NCBI GenBank assembly: GCA_015501075.1
Contig: JADNYJ010000125.1
Coordinates: 1-64,000 of the forward strand
Length of the DNA: 64,000 nucleotides
Reading direction: 5' to 3'
Origin: Gymnopilus junonius
Lineage: Eukaryota > Basidiomycota > Agaricomycetes > Agaricales > Galerinaceae
Shown here: piece after piece, positions 50,954 through 63,200 of the stretch
Numbering within the stretch: the first letter of the stretch is position 1
How the letters are laid out: every line of letters starts with the position of its first letter
Translations under genes and position numbers: made by a program
Notes under the pieces: model-generated
Database searches by the model: none
Seen by the model: only the letters and a program-made list of their open reading frames with translations
Told to the model about the DNA's origin: nothing

Positions 50954-51284
50954 CGTGCACCACTAGACGTTCTAAGTTGGTATGTAGTACTTATAGTGGA
51001 GCTCAGCTCTGCATTCGAAATTGTTTTCATCTACGTTTGTATCATAGTAACTTTGTATTATTGCTGTATTTTCTGTATTGATATTGCGGACGGCAAGTCA
51101 TAGCACATCCTGGAGCTGGAAACTCCGGTTTCACTTGGCTTTATCCAGATAGGAATCTAGTGCTGATACCACGGCGCAGCGCGCTTGACAGGAGGCACGC
51201 CAATGCTACACGTGATGACATCATGACGATAATAGCTAAGCGCAAGGTTGGAGCGCAGCATTCCACACTCTTTCTCCAACCACC
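50954..51284. other. intergenic
   Basis: Short spacer with the 3' end of the G-alpha gene and the promoter of the Pmp3-like gene. Nothing else was seen. Confidence 0.4.
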
Positions 51285-51735
51285 ATGGTCAGGTCTTCAG
51301 ACGTTCTTCTTATTATTGTATGCATCCAGTTAGCGAACAGCGGTTCTTGATGCTCACTTCTACTTAAAGGTTGCTATCCTCTTCCCTCCAGCTGCAGCTG
51401 CCTTCGTGACGGGTTGCAGCTGTGATTTACTCATCAATATCTTATTGACGATGTAGGAAGTTATTCGATTATATCTTCATTATCTCACGATAGTGTCATT
51501 CAGTTTGGGTTACATTCCGGGGCACATTCATGCTTTCTGGCTGATCTACAAGAAGATGCAAGCTGAGGAACGCTACGGGCGGGGTGGATTTATCTGTGAG
51601 TTTTGCAGAAATTCTTTCTCATCATGGCCCTCTGATTTGACATGCTTGACAGATATTGGAAACGGAACATACGAACCTTTATACCAGAATAATGGTCCCG
51701 CCGTGCCTCCAAACTACGGCGCAACCGCCCCTTAA
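51285..51735 (+). CDS. Pmp3/SNA-family (UPF0057) small membrane protein
   Basis: Four exons (51285-51317, 51370-51452, 51504-51595, 51653-51735) give 96 residues. It has two hydrophobic helices: D-V-L-L-I-I-V-A-I-L-F-P-P-A-A-A-A-F-V-T-G-C, then L-L-I-N-I-L-L-T-I-L-G-Y-I-P-G-H-I-H-A-F-W. The F-P-P, L-G-Y-x-P-G-H-I-H-A-F-W and Y sequence is the family signature. The hydrophilic tail with G-N-G-T-Y-E-P-L-Y resembles yeast SNA2/SNA4 rather than the 55-residue Pmp3. Members sit in plasma or vacuolar membranes and affect membrane potential and ion tolerance. Confidence 0.93.
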
Positions 51736-52327
51736 TGGACCATGTCCAAGCAAGATCATTCGCTTTTGCTTATACCCTTGAATGACTACAGGACGAATTG
51801 CAGAAGGAATTTGTATTTCAGCCTTTTTCTTTTCATTTGTTGTAAACCTGGGACTGTATTGAGGGTATTCTTATAAGTTTTTCAACAATTATATCTGTTT
51901 ATTAGTTCATTCCTTCGTCTCGTTGCGGTTGTGCAGCCCGACTTCGACCTACGTGTTCTAGAATCCAGATCTTTGGGCGGCCTCTGTTCGGAAATATGTA
52001 TGTACGTTTCAACTTTCAATTATTGCGGAAAAATGATTAGCAACATTGTTTACGATATTCACGGCCACTACCCCACGGGCGTTAATCAGACCTTACCTCT
52101 ACAACTCCGAACTATTACAGACATCATTAAATGCATCTTACATATTCCCTGCTAGGCTGCTCTCGCCGGAAGAGTGGACGAGAAGCCCGGTTTATGTATG
52201 TTGTGGTCCATTACAGTTCGTTTTCGGTCCCTTGGCAGGAGCCATAGGCTGTCAAGTCGAATTGCCATGCACTTTTGCCACATTCACTCGCGTTCATTCT
52301 CCCTTCCCTCTCCTTAATACTTCCTGA
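51736..52327. other. intergenic
   Basis: No gene recognised between the Pmp3-like stop and the glycosyltransferase start. Short open frames lack similarity. Confidence 0.4.
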
Positions 52328-54218
52328 ATGGTTTCGGGGAAGCATTTCAGATTTTTACTCCCTCTTAGCGTATTCTTTCTTTACACTATCTGGTATTTCA
52401 CTGCCTCAGGCGGGCACAGTGTCCGATCGGTCAGGTTTGACAACATACCACCGTCGCAATTCAACGGGTATGTGTCTACCCCTGCTCACATATCAGAATA
52501 TTTTCCGCCTCCAAATCCCGAACGGAAAGACTATCACGAGTGGAATGCGCAGACTCTGAGAGAGCTGCATGCCTGCATGGCAATCAGTAACTGTGGTCCA
52601 AATCAAAAGAAGGTTGCATTATTGGCAGCACATTGGTTCGAAGAGGCGACAGTACGAGGCTGGAGAGGGGGAGAGGGGATCTGGTGAGTTGGGACGCACG
52701 ACAACTATGAACCTCCACTGATTTTTCAATTGTCAAGGGGTCTGTCTGTGGTAATTGTTAATTTCAGTGGTGCAAAATTCACCTCATAACATATTATTTA
52801 GTACAAGGGTTTACGTGACCTTGGATATACTACATTCTTTGCCAACAGTTTTGGTGAGGACTTTCACAAAGAAGCTAGTTTTTGCCGATCTCAAACCTCA
52901 CTTCCACAGAAGAAGCCCTGCAACAATACCGAATGTTTCCTGACTTGGTGAAGGTATTCGAGACCTCGAAGTCTTTTTGGAGGACCGTGTTCACTAATTT
53001 CATCAGGTCGTCATCCGCAACAAAGCTGGTGAATGTCACTCGGACGCAAAATGCGTGAAAGGGCCAAGGAATCCGAGCGGAATACCTGCCTGGAAAATCT
53101 TCGACTTCGAATTTTTCGCGTCATACGGTGGTCATTTTCAAGCATCATTGCTTAAAGGGAAATGGATTCTCTCTGCCAACCCTGACCCTCGTTTCGTAAA
53201 CGAAGAAGATAGCCCCATTCAATACATTGGGTAAATGTCTCGCGAATTGAAGTTGTTCCTTTCTTGAGTTAAGTCAAGCTATCGTGTTTTTCCAGGTATT
53301 CCGTCGAAGAAGACTGTCATACAGGACCAGTAATACGCCTCTCAGATCGCGCCAATCAAGTTTGGATGCTAATGAAACAACTAACCTATGTATACAACGA
53401 CAAATTTGCTTGGAACCGATCCTACTTCTCCCTCGTTTCAAAGGAGTTAGACATAAACTTCGTCGGTGGATGGCAGATCAATCAGCACTATCAATGGGAG
53501 CCTGATGTCAAAGGACAGATGTCGGACATCGAAGATAGGGAGCACAGAGTAACCAATTTAGGACGCTTGAACTCGAGCCAATTTGCTCAGAACGTCGCGA
53601 TAAGCAAGGTTATGGTTGGTGTCGGAAGTCCATGGTGGAGCCCTTCTCCGTACAATGCCCTTTGTCAGGGTGTTCCGTTCATTAACCCGGTGGGTGGCCT
53701 TTACCCTTCTTATTCTTCTCTATTCATCTCACCGTTAGATACTAAAATGGGACCGTAACGAACCCTGGGAAAGATCGTCGTGGTACACGCAGCATCCTTC
53801 ACTAAACCGTTTTGAACCTCCGTACGTAAGCTTTCGTTGCAGATATTTCTCCCTATCTAATGGTATTCCAACAGCTATGTTTACCATGTCCATGCGGGTG
53901 ATTGGTCTGGTTTTGTTGCCGCAATCAAAGCTGCATCAAGGACCGAAATTCCAAGGCAAATAAAGCTGTTCAAGCCTCCTTTATATTATAGACTAACGTC
54001 GAAGTCCCCAACGCAGTTTCATTCCAAACCATATGAGCTTAGAGGCGATTCGAGACCGCCTAACAAAGCTTATGGAAACAGACTGGAGGGCTCAAGCTGC
54101 CGCCCTGCTAAAAGAGCGATTACAGGAAATTAAGGATGGCAAGAAGACATATGTACGCTTCGTCGCCCTTCCCAAGGTTTACCGCTCATTGTCAACTCCA
54201 TAGGTCTTCGAACTCTGA
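52328..54218 (+). CDS. GT18-like glycosyltransferase, type II membrane protein
   Basis: Ten exons (52328-52683, 52738-52750, 52802-52853, 52910-52953, 53007-53230, 53296-53689, 53739-53821, 53875-53955, 54017-54152, 54204-54218) give 465 residues. A single N-terminal signal anchor (F-L-L-P-L-S-V-F-F-L-Y-T-I-W-Y-F) suggests Golgi placement with a lumenal catalytic part. The C-terminal half has N-F-V-G-G-W-Q-I-N-Q-H-Y, R-V-T-N-L-G-R-L, and G-V-G-S-P-W-W-S-P-S-P-Y-N-A-L-C-Q-G-V-P-F-I-N-P. This resembles the MGAT5/GT18 N-acetylglucosaminyltransferase family; the acceptor in fungi is unknown. Exon 2 is a 13-nt microexon fixing the frame W-G-L-S-V-Y-K-G-L. Intron 8 (53956-54016) is GC-AG (AAG|GCAAAT). 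Confidence 0.78.
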
Positions 54219-54650
54219 TCGGACAATTGAGATTCATCATAGATATTATTTATATGCTTGATCTAACTGGAACCTCATCCACACCGCTGTCGATGGCTTT
54301 CAGACATCAATATGGTATCAAAAGTTTTCATTTATACAATAGACAGGTCGTATATTACGCGTAGTTAGAGTAGATAGTAATAACAGAAGCATGCATGGTA
54401 TATGTACAGATGCAGTAAATGATATATGGCAAGAACATGGATGAAATGGGAGTCCGATGGATACAAATGAGCAGATGAATGGTATCGAGCTTGTAGAAGT
54501 CGCGATAAGAATGTCCAATAGATAGCTTGATTGTCCATACATGACATGCGTGGTCATCAAAGGTCATTATGAAGGATGAGATGAGACGGAGGTATAACGA
54601 AGGAAGTAAAAATAAAGATATCAAAAGATAAATTTGAGCACCAACGGAGA
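54219..54650. other. intergenic between convergent genes
   Basis: 3' ends of the glycosyltransferase (plus) and the cysteine-rich membrane protein (minus). No gene was seen. Confidence 0.4.
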
Positions 54651-57536
54651 TCATTTCCAGAATGGGTTCTTCGCTGGTTGACTCTGCTGCTGTCGTCGTT
54701 CTCGTTCGCCAATGCCCAAAGTGTTAGCGGAGAAGCGCGCAGTTAAGTCTTTCCTCACGGGTTGTCGAGGATCTGGCCCTCGTCTGGGCATACCCGTCAT
54801 TTGAGAGTATAGCGAGGGTGCAGATCTGCTGCTGCTCGCATCACTGATCGAGTCCCTTGGGGTGTTGTGATATTGTTGAGGATAATATTTGACGCCTTCC
54901 GGAGAATCTGGCCGGTTGTATGAGCCTATCAAGTTCACCATATCAATATCAGCCTGTGAAGGTGGAGCAGGGCGAGGAGGAGAACGTGGAGGCGGCAACA
55001 TTCTTGCTTCTTCAGCCGCACGTAGTTTAGACAACTTGATATCTTCGTTCTCATCTTGAACTGGGCCCAGATGAACAATATGAGGCGCTTTATAACTGTG
55101 TTTCTGTCCAAAGAGTTTTTCACCAAACCGGATAAGCCTCCATCGCCAACTCGTTGGACCACGATTGACGGCAGCACCGGTTGCGAACAGAGCGGTCTTC
55201 TTTGCACGTTGCTTACGCTGGCGTCGGCGGAAGAGCCAAATGAAGACGAGGAAGATGAAGGCACAACCCAAGGCCATCAAGAGAATCTCCCACCACTGAA
55301 GTCTGCGTGATTTAACAATTGTAGTAGGCTCATTAAGGCCTGTGATTGTAGGCAGAGGCGCAGATGTTCCAGTTCCAGTGCTAGAGGGAGCGGTAACGAC
55401 AAGGTCGGAAAGGCACACGCCCAAGCCTGGCACCACGCTTGTGTCGGATTGGCAATTTGCCGATACACATGAGCCGCCTCGAAGGACTTGAGTTGAGCTT
55501 GAGCATGCAAGGCAGTTGCTAGGTCCGGAGCCCGAACAGCTGGAGCAACTTGGATCACAACTTTGGCAGGAAGAAGACGTGCGGTCGAAGAACTGAGACT
55601 GGGTACAAGTTGGTAGGCAGCGTCCATTTGTTAGGACGGGCAGGTCGGAGGAACAGCTCGTGCATTGGTTAAAACTACCGCCCAAGCAGCTTGCACAGTC
55701 AGGATGGCAGGGCAAGCACTGTCCGGACGAAGAGAAGGTGCCTGAAGGACAACTGCTCACGCACTTTCCGCCGGAAGCAAGCTGGTTGTTGGCACAGGCA
55801 AGGCAGAAAGTAGATGTTCCGGAGCAGGTAGTACAAGAGGAGTCGCAGGCTAGAATAGTCGTCTGAATTAGCACTGAAGAATCTTCTCTTAAAGAGTGGA
55901 AATAGGCATACGTATGCATGTGACATTATCTTGGGAGGATAATGTCGTTCCAGCAGGACAGCTCTGCACACATGTTCCATTGCTAAGAAAGAAACCAGGC
56001 AAACATTGCGTGCATTTCTTCTGGTCAACAGTTGAAGCAACATTGAAGTTTGAAATCTGGCATTTCAAACAGCTGGCGCCGCAACCTGTGAAAGTTTTTT
56101 TTGTTAATATAAAAGTAAGCTGGATAACTAAGTAGACTTACTGTCGCATTCATGTTTATTATTATCGGCGATGAGGTTGGTTCCTTGACAAATGCCATTA
56201 GAGTCCGCAGACACGCATTGTCCATTGAGCTTGAAGAGCCCAGATGCACAAACAATGCAGTCGTTTGAAGTACCCCCTGTACACGTCTGGCATGTCGAAG
56301 AACATACAGAACAATTTGCTCCATTGGCAAAACTTCCATCAGGACACAATTGGCCAGTTGTGGTGGTCGACTTTGGAGGATTGCATTTTGTTGGATCATT
56401 GCCATCTTTGGAGAAACCCGACTGGCAGGTGGTACATGCGCCATTCCCGTCTGCACATTGAGTGCAGCCCAGTTGGCAGACTAGAATTTGAGTTAATTGT
56501 GTGAAGTCAGAAAAAACATTGCGAACATACCTTGGCAGTCTCCTGTGGAAGTTAAAAAGAACCCTGGTGCACAAGTCGAACAAGCTATCCCATCGTTACC
56601 GGTTGCGAAACCTGTGTTACATGTACATTGTCCATTTGAACTGCATACTCCATTCTTGCAGTTGCAAGTAGATGGGGCATTGCCGACAGCGGGGAGCAGG
56701 CACCTTCCGGAACCATTGATCCCATCGTCGCATTTTTGACAATTGGTCGGACAGGGTCGGCAGGTGGGTCCAAAGAAGCCCGTAGCACAAGACTCACAAG
56801 ATGATCCAGTGAAACCTTGAGGGCACATGCATGTACCTGCGGAAGTACACAACCCAGAACCCGTGCAAGATGGAGAACAGGCAGAAGATTGGATATCGGT
56901 CAGAGAAAGTGAGCCTTGATTGTTGGAAGGTAGCTGTTCGACATCTGGAATCGGTTCCCACACAATGATACGATTACTAGAGCCTGCGTTGACGGCGATC
57001 CAGGTGTTGGTGGACAATGCGAGCGACTTGGCGGGCAGTGACGTTGAAGAGTTTACGATAGGCGATGAGGGGAGACCGGTAAAGGCACCTTGGCCAGAAT
57101 AAAGAGAGCCAGAATATATAGACAAGCCTGGTTCCAGTGCAAGATCTAGGGGTAAAGATACTGGGGTCGAATTAGTAAATCCGGGAGAGGAAGTTATCGT
57201 GGAGGAGCTTGTGAGGGCATTATGAAGAAGCTGAGGATTTGTTGTGACGGAATATGCTCCTGGAAGAAGTTGAATGTGGGATGATATACTAGAAGATAAT
57301 AAACTAATGCCGACTGTACAAATGCGTCAGTACTCAGAACGAACAAGAGGACCACACTTGAGGACGTACTAGTTGTATTAGAATATCCCTGAAGGCATTG
57401 ACCTGGAAAGCAAAGAACCGTTGGTGTAGATTGGGCAACTACAAAATCAAAGAATAGTGAGATATAAGTATAGAGACGGCAAATGGAGCGAACCAATTGA
57501 TATTGGAAGAAATAGTAAGAAGATACTCGCGAACAT
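54651..57536 (-). CDS. furin-like cysteine-rich type I membrane protein
   Basis: Six exons (57536-57494, 57438-57370, 57313-56531, 56480-56142, 56085-55912, 55849-54651) give 868 residues. There is a signal peptide (M-F-A-S-I-F-L-L-F-L-P-I). A lumenal/extracellular part of about 620 residues follows: first a non-repetitive Ser/Thr-rich region, then an EGF-like module (C-S-P-S-C-T-G-S-G-L-C), then eight or more furin-like repeats of the C-x-x-C-x-x-x-C-x-x-C type. One transmembrane helix follows (I-L-L-M-A-L-G-C-A-F-I-F-L-V-F-I-W-L-F) with an R/K stop-transfer, then a cytosolic tail of about 220 residues rich in P, R and S. The layout resembles growth-factor-receptor Cys-rich proteins of fungi, usually without known ligands; no kinase domain is present. 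A surface sensor or adhesin are both possible. Confidence 0.82.
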
Positions 57537-58125
57537 GGCGAGATTGTTAACGCTGAGAGCGAGGGTATGTGGTGGTAGGAGTTAGAGAATGAAAAGAAAG
57601 GAGGGACAACGGTGGCCAGAGGATAAGGGCCATCGGGTGACTCGATGAGCGGGCGACATTGTCCATTCCATTCTCTTCGCAGGTCCTCCTTATTGTCCTT
57701 CACAATAACGTCGTTGCTACATCCCATTGTTGCCCAAATACGGTAACTCACCAAATAACCAAACAACGCGTCACTACATTCACGTGACTGAAATGTCACA
57801 GCGCTCGAGAGTCAACTTTTAAGTTGCGAATGACCATCTTCACTGATAACGCAGTTCTCCAATAAGTTTCCTACAGTTTTTCTATTTTTCTTCAGTTTCT
57901 ATCACACTGTATTCATTTTGTTATATAAAAAATAAGCTTCACAAATCAATCACTGATACATAATTTATACTACAGAATGGCATTGACCACTGAATCAATG
58001 AATATGTTGAGAGCAAGGGTCTCGATATCTGGCCGTTGGCCTGAGTGCTGGAAAACCGAGCTATACAATAAGAATGGCACGTGGCTATCATTATCTAACT
58101 TTTTGCGGACTGCAGGTTCTTTATC
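57537..58125. other. intergenic
   Basis: Promoter side of the cysteine-rich gene and 3' flank of the next minus-strand gene. No feature was recognised. Confidence 0.4.
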
Positions 58126-60063
58126 TTAGATAGAAAGGGGTATAGTGGGACTTGGAGTCGAGGCTATGGGGGAACCAACGGAGCCTAAGGACCGGGAGTG
58201 CTTAGGAACGAAGGTCTTGGCCATAGGATTGAGGTTTGCTCTTGAAGGAGTAGACTGTTTAAAGTTTGAACACAATCACATCAGTAGCAGGAAATGATAT
58301 GACACTGCAAGGTAATTCTCACCGCTACAGAGACGACTCCGAAGGCAGATGCAGACATCTTGATGAATTTCACAAAGTCAGAAGCACATTTTCCCCCCGA
58401 GACATGTCGACATACAGAGCTGGACTCGTCATTCTCAACATGGGACATTGGTGTTAGGGCCTTGGAAGAATCGTCCATAATGATACGTAGCATTGAGCTC
58501 TCTCCTGGTAACTGGTACGTGTCTGAGAACACTTGCGGTGTGTCTAAAATAATATGCAACTTACCTCTTCATTCACGTCTTCCCGATCGACATTTTGCCA
58601 GGATTCGTTGACGACCTATGATGCCAACAACTCTGTCAGGTCTGAATCAGCACCATCGATGAAAACATACATCTTGTACTTGATTCAGTATCGGTGCATC
58701 TTGTTGTCTACGACGCGGATGAATGCCCTCTTCCTCATCAAGACCCATGCTGAAATACAGGAGAAATGCACAACACGAAAAAGCACAGCTTAGGACAAAA
58801 GTTGCAAAATCGGCACAAAACCTCCAAGTACTTCTTGCGGTCAGAGGAGCAAAGGTCATACTTTGATCGAAGGGAAAGAGTGGGCCGTCGACAATATGTG
58901 GTAAGGAGCCAGGCGTTTGGGGTGAAGAATGATTCCACGGGATGACATTCAGGCAGGTTTCCTCTGAGACCAAAACTTGGTCCATGATACCCAAGTGTGT
59001 GAGCACATTAGCAGGAAGAGGTTCGTCATTGTCCGACTGCGAAATCTCCTTGTTGACAATCCGAGATCCCGCCCACAAGCGTCGAAGGAGTAACAGTACA
59101 ATAGGAAGTAACAGTGAAATGGAGATCCAGTCCAGACAGCTCTTATCGGAACCCGCGTTTTCGTCCTGTGCTGAAGGAGGAGAAGGTGGCGGCGGCGGCG
59201 GCGGAGAACCTCCTTCAGTGAAGATATTTGTTCGCAATTTTAGCTCTTTGGCAACCCAGGTAGTTCCTTCACTGCTTCTATTATGAGGTGGGGTTCTTTC
59301 TGAATCAGTCGAAGTGTTGGTCGACGTGGTATTTCTTCGTTGAGATGACAGGTTCTGGCTAGACGGTTCATTTGAGGTAGATGATATATCCACCGGCAAA
59401 AGGGACTGCGTAGATGTATTGAGAACAACGACACACGATGCAATTGCCAGTATGACAAAAGAGCACAGCCCAGTTAGACCGAATAATTTGCAAGAGTCTT
59501 GGTACTGATACGTAGGAGCTTGAATGCCTTCCGAAGTAGAAGAAGGGGGCAAGGCGATCCTTGAGACAGGAAAGGGTCCCCAAAGTAATTTGAATTGAAT
59601 GTCATCCTTCCTTGTTTCAAGAGTAGAAAGCTCTGCGCTTAGGCCAGGGAAACAAAAAATCCCGCTGAGCCGAATGTCGACGACATAACTTACAAGAGCG
59701 ACACCAGCGGACACAGCGAGATTAGAGATGATGCCGGAGAAGTCACTTGTACCAGTGTGCAGGACTGAGTTTGAGGTGGCGAGCATATGGCGAGAATGTC
59801 TGCTTGTTCTAGTGGAAGACTCGGAGGTACTGGAGGGAGACACCCTGCGAGCGCATTCGATCGATCATACATTCCATGTTTGTCTGGAGGAGAAGTTATC
59901 GAATGCTACGCATGCGAGGTAAACTTGTATGTACCAATTTCGTAGGTCAGAAGAGCGATTTCTTATGCAATTATGGACCAATATGAGTCTGGCAGTAATT
60001 CGAGTTGAGTCACAGCCAAGGTCGCGTCACGATCTTATAGATATCCTGCCCATAATTGAACAT
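58126..60063 (-). CDS. putative four-pass membrane protein, unknown function
   Basis: Six exons (60063-60014, 59961-59935, 59844-58671, 58615-58565, 58511-58323, 58254-58126) sum to 539 residues in frame. Four hydrophobic stretches are seen near residues 60-82 (I-S-N-L-A-V-S-A-G-V-A-L-V-S-Y-V-V), 145-168 (C-S-F-V-I-L-A-I-A-S-C-V-V-V-L), 270-285 (I-S-L-L-L-P-I-V-L-L-L-L) and 385-405 (F-V-L-S-C-A-F-S-C-C-A-F-L-L-Y-F). Between the second and third lies a proline run followed by S-P-P-S-A-Q-D-E, encoded by a GGC-repeat-like stretch at about 59187-59204. No family was recognised. The first two exons are the least certain; alternative splicing choices there produce a frame break. It is divergent from HIR1 with only 142 bp between start codons. 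Confidence 0.65.
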
Positions 60064-60205
60064 GCGCCAACAGCAGTGACTACAGTCATTCTCCATTCAT
60101 CCCTTCCTTTAGTTGCTCCGTCTCAAACCCTTCTTGCTCAACAAATTTTGCATCCCTATCTAGAGGTAGTAGAGTGCCAAGGACATTGTTAAATCTGTTC
60201 CCACC
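60064..60205. promoter_or_regulatory. compact divergent promoter, membrane protein / hir1
   Basis: 142 bp separate the proposed start codons of two oppositely transcribed genes, so core promoter elements and both 5' untranslated regions must share this space. No canonical TATA box is evident. If the membrane-protein start is wrong, the gap is larger. Confidence 0.45.
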
Positions 60206-63200
60206 ATGCATTTCACAAAACCAGCGTGGGTGATGCACAAAGACTCTGCAAAGTCGGACGGGAATAACAAGAAACTGTCCATATTTTCGGTGCATGTCCA
60301 CCCAGACGGTTCCCGAATTGCTACAGGAGGATTAGACGCGAAAATCCGCATATGGAGCACCAAGCCCATTCTGAATCAAGCCTCTGAATTATCTGGAAAG
60401 CCTCCCAAGTCACTCTGCACGCTTACCATGCACACTGGGCCGGTCCTGACCGTCCGTTGGGCGCACTCTGGTAAGTGGTTAGCTAGTGGGAGCGATGATG
60501 AAAGTGTGGTCATATGGGACCATGATCCGTGAGTGTTCAGTTGAGCTTCTTTGTTCTCTGTCTGATGCCGTCCTCCACAGAAATGCTCGAGGGAGGGTCT
60601 GGGGTTCAGATGAAGTCAACGTTGAGGGATGGAAACCTTTGAAGCGTCTACAAGGCCACGAAAGTGGTCTGTCTCTGTTTTTGATTTACTTTCCAGAGGA
60701 TCTGACTTCGTTATATGCAGACGTTACCGATGTTGCATGGTCTCCAGGAGACAGATACCTTGCGTCAGTCGGTCTGGACTCCGCTGTCATCATTTGGTGC
60801 GGCTTTACACTAGGTTTGTAATATATAATTGTTACTATCGTCATTGAAATTAACATGGCGATAGAGCGTCTGCATAAACTCGACCAACATCAAGGATTCG
60901 TCAAGGGTGTGTGTTGGGACCCCGTCGGAGAGTTCCTTGCGACTCAGTCCGATGACAGGACTGTGAAAATCTGGAGGACGACTGACTGGTCCCTGGAAGC
61001 TGAAGTTTCAAAGCCCTTTGAGGATTCACCTGGCAGTACATTTTTTCGTCGACTAAGGTGAGCTATATTTTTTCCATGCGAGGATTAGATGTCTGATGCA
61101 GCTGCATAAGTTGGTCGCCAGATGGTGCCCACATCACAGCCTCGAATGCTACGAACAACAAAGGATATGTCTTCATAGCTGCTGTCATCACGCGAAATAC
61201 ATGGACATCTGAGATCAGTTTGGTGGGCCACGAAAATACTGTTGAAGTTGCGGTAAGCGCCCCTGGTTTATTTTCGACCCTTCGCCTCTAAACCACCTTT
61301 ATCATAGGCCTATAACCCCCATATATTCCTTCGCAACCCTGCGGCACCCATTTCGACGTCTAATATCTGTTCCGTTGTGGCCCTTGGCGCCGACGACAGA
61401 TCGGTTTCGGTTTGGCAAACCAAGTCGGCTCGTCCTCTCATTGTCGCCAAGGAAGTTTTCGAGAGACAAATTATGGATCTAAGCTGGTGAGGTGGTCGTT
61501 TTCGACTGTAGTTTCTAAAACTGATTGGCATCAGGTCATGGGATGGGTTGACCCTTTACGCTGCGTCCTCCGATGGAACTATCGCGGCCTTTCAGTTTGA
61601 TCCATCAGAACTAGAAGGCATTGCCTCCCTCCCTGACCAAGAGCAGTATCTGACAAAATTTGGTTTCGTGCCACCACCGTTACCAGACGGCTATTCGCAC
61701 GTCTCGAAACAAGAACCTGTCAACGTGGCTCATGCGCCGCAGCAAGCTAATGGGTTAAATTCGCGTGCTGCCAGCCCAGGGCCAGAAAAAGTCAACATTC
61801 TCGTCGCCAAACGTGCTCCAAAGGACAAGAAACGCGCTGCTCTGGTGCCAGGCGCTGCCGCTTCGATCCCGACCAACCGAATACCATCGAGTGCTAGTGG
61901 TTCTATCGTCCCAGCTACCTCTTCTGCATCTCAACCCAATGGCATGCAGGGCCCCAAGCGCGCACAGCTTGTTCAGATACAAGGCGCCAAACCTGCGACA
62001 TCAACCAGAGTTTCTCTGATTCTTTCCCCCTACCTTCAGAGCAGCCTTTTGTCGACTCTTCTGAACCATGGCCACGTCACGCTGATTTGGGACATGCTAT
62101 GGACCTGGATGTCCCTATCAACACCTTTGAGAATGTCCTGCAGTCCAATGCGAAAGGCAAGAGGAAGGCGTCGTCGATTATCGACCTGACCGATGATAAT
62201 TCTAAAGCGATAAAGGCGCGTACACTGGGCGGGGACCGAGCTGTGGAGGTTCACGTACCGAAGTCTATTTAAGTTGGTCATCGGCACCTCCTCGTATTGG
62301 TGCAGGCCACTGGGCAAGTGGGTCGGGATTAGGGCCTCTCTTGCCGGTACCCTCTCTTCTGAGTTATATAAGCTCAGAAGTAGAGGGTACCGGAGAGTTG
62401 CTCGAGGCCAAAAACATGGAGCAGGATGGTACGGTTTCTGTCTGCATTTCAAGTTCGTATTTCGCTGATTGTTGTGCCGTAGGTAAAACCGAGGTGGCCT
62501 TCGTCAGCGGAAAGCAAACCGAGTGGCTTGACTATCTACCTTCGCCAGTGTTAGTCGTCAAGGCAACTTCCTCATATTGTGCTGTAGGGACTGAAGATGG
62601 CTCTATCCACGTATATTCTCATACGGGGCGAAGGTAGCTAGTTAACTCCTCTAAGGAGGATCGAGATGATTGATTTTGACCTGGAAGGTTAATGCCGACT
62701 CTGGTCATGGGTGCGCCGTGTTCTGTCATGGAAGGTTGCAAAATGCATTGCTTGTGCTCACACGATTGGTCAAGTTTATTCATGGTAATGGTCCATTTAC
62801 AATTGATCACTCGCTATATGCTGACAGGCTACCACTACAGGAACGTCAAGGCGCAAAAAGTTAATTTTGGTCCAGTGTCCATTCAACCCCTCTACAACCT
62901 ATCACCAAACTTTTCCTTGGTGTCTGCTGGTGTTAGAGAAAACGGGGTCCCATCATCAATTCTTCAACTGGCGTTGTATACGCCTATGATCTTGCGCTCT
63001 CAACATGGATCACACTTGCTGACCGCTGGTGGGCAGAGGGTTCTGATTTTGGGCAAGGCCGACAGCGTGCCAACTCAACTGTGGCTAGCCGCGGTATCCT
63101 GGCCTCCATTGAAGCAAGCATTGCTGTTACACCAGATGAGAGCGCTGCGGAGAAACCTAGGCCGAGTTGGTGGAGTGCGGCCTTGACCCTTGGACATCTA

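Noticed and set aside
52850..52925. Apparent frame break in the glycosyltransferase near 52890
   Set aside because: A normal 56-nt intron (52854-52909, GTGAGG...CACAG) restores the frame and gives a coherent protein.
59840..59965. Frame break at the start of the membrane-protein gene
   Set aside because: A 90-nt intron (59934-59845) with the preceding exon 59961-59935 keeps the frame through to the last exon. I therefore did not count it with the base errors, although the splice is unproven.
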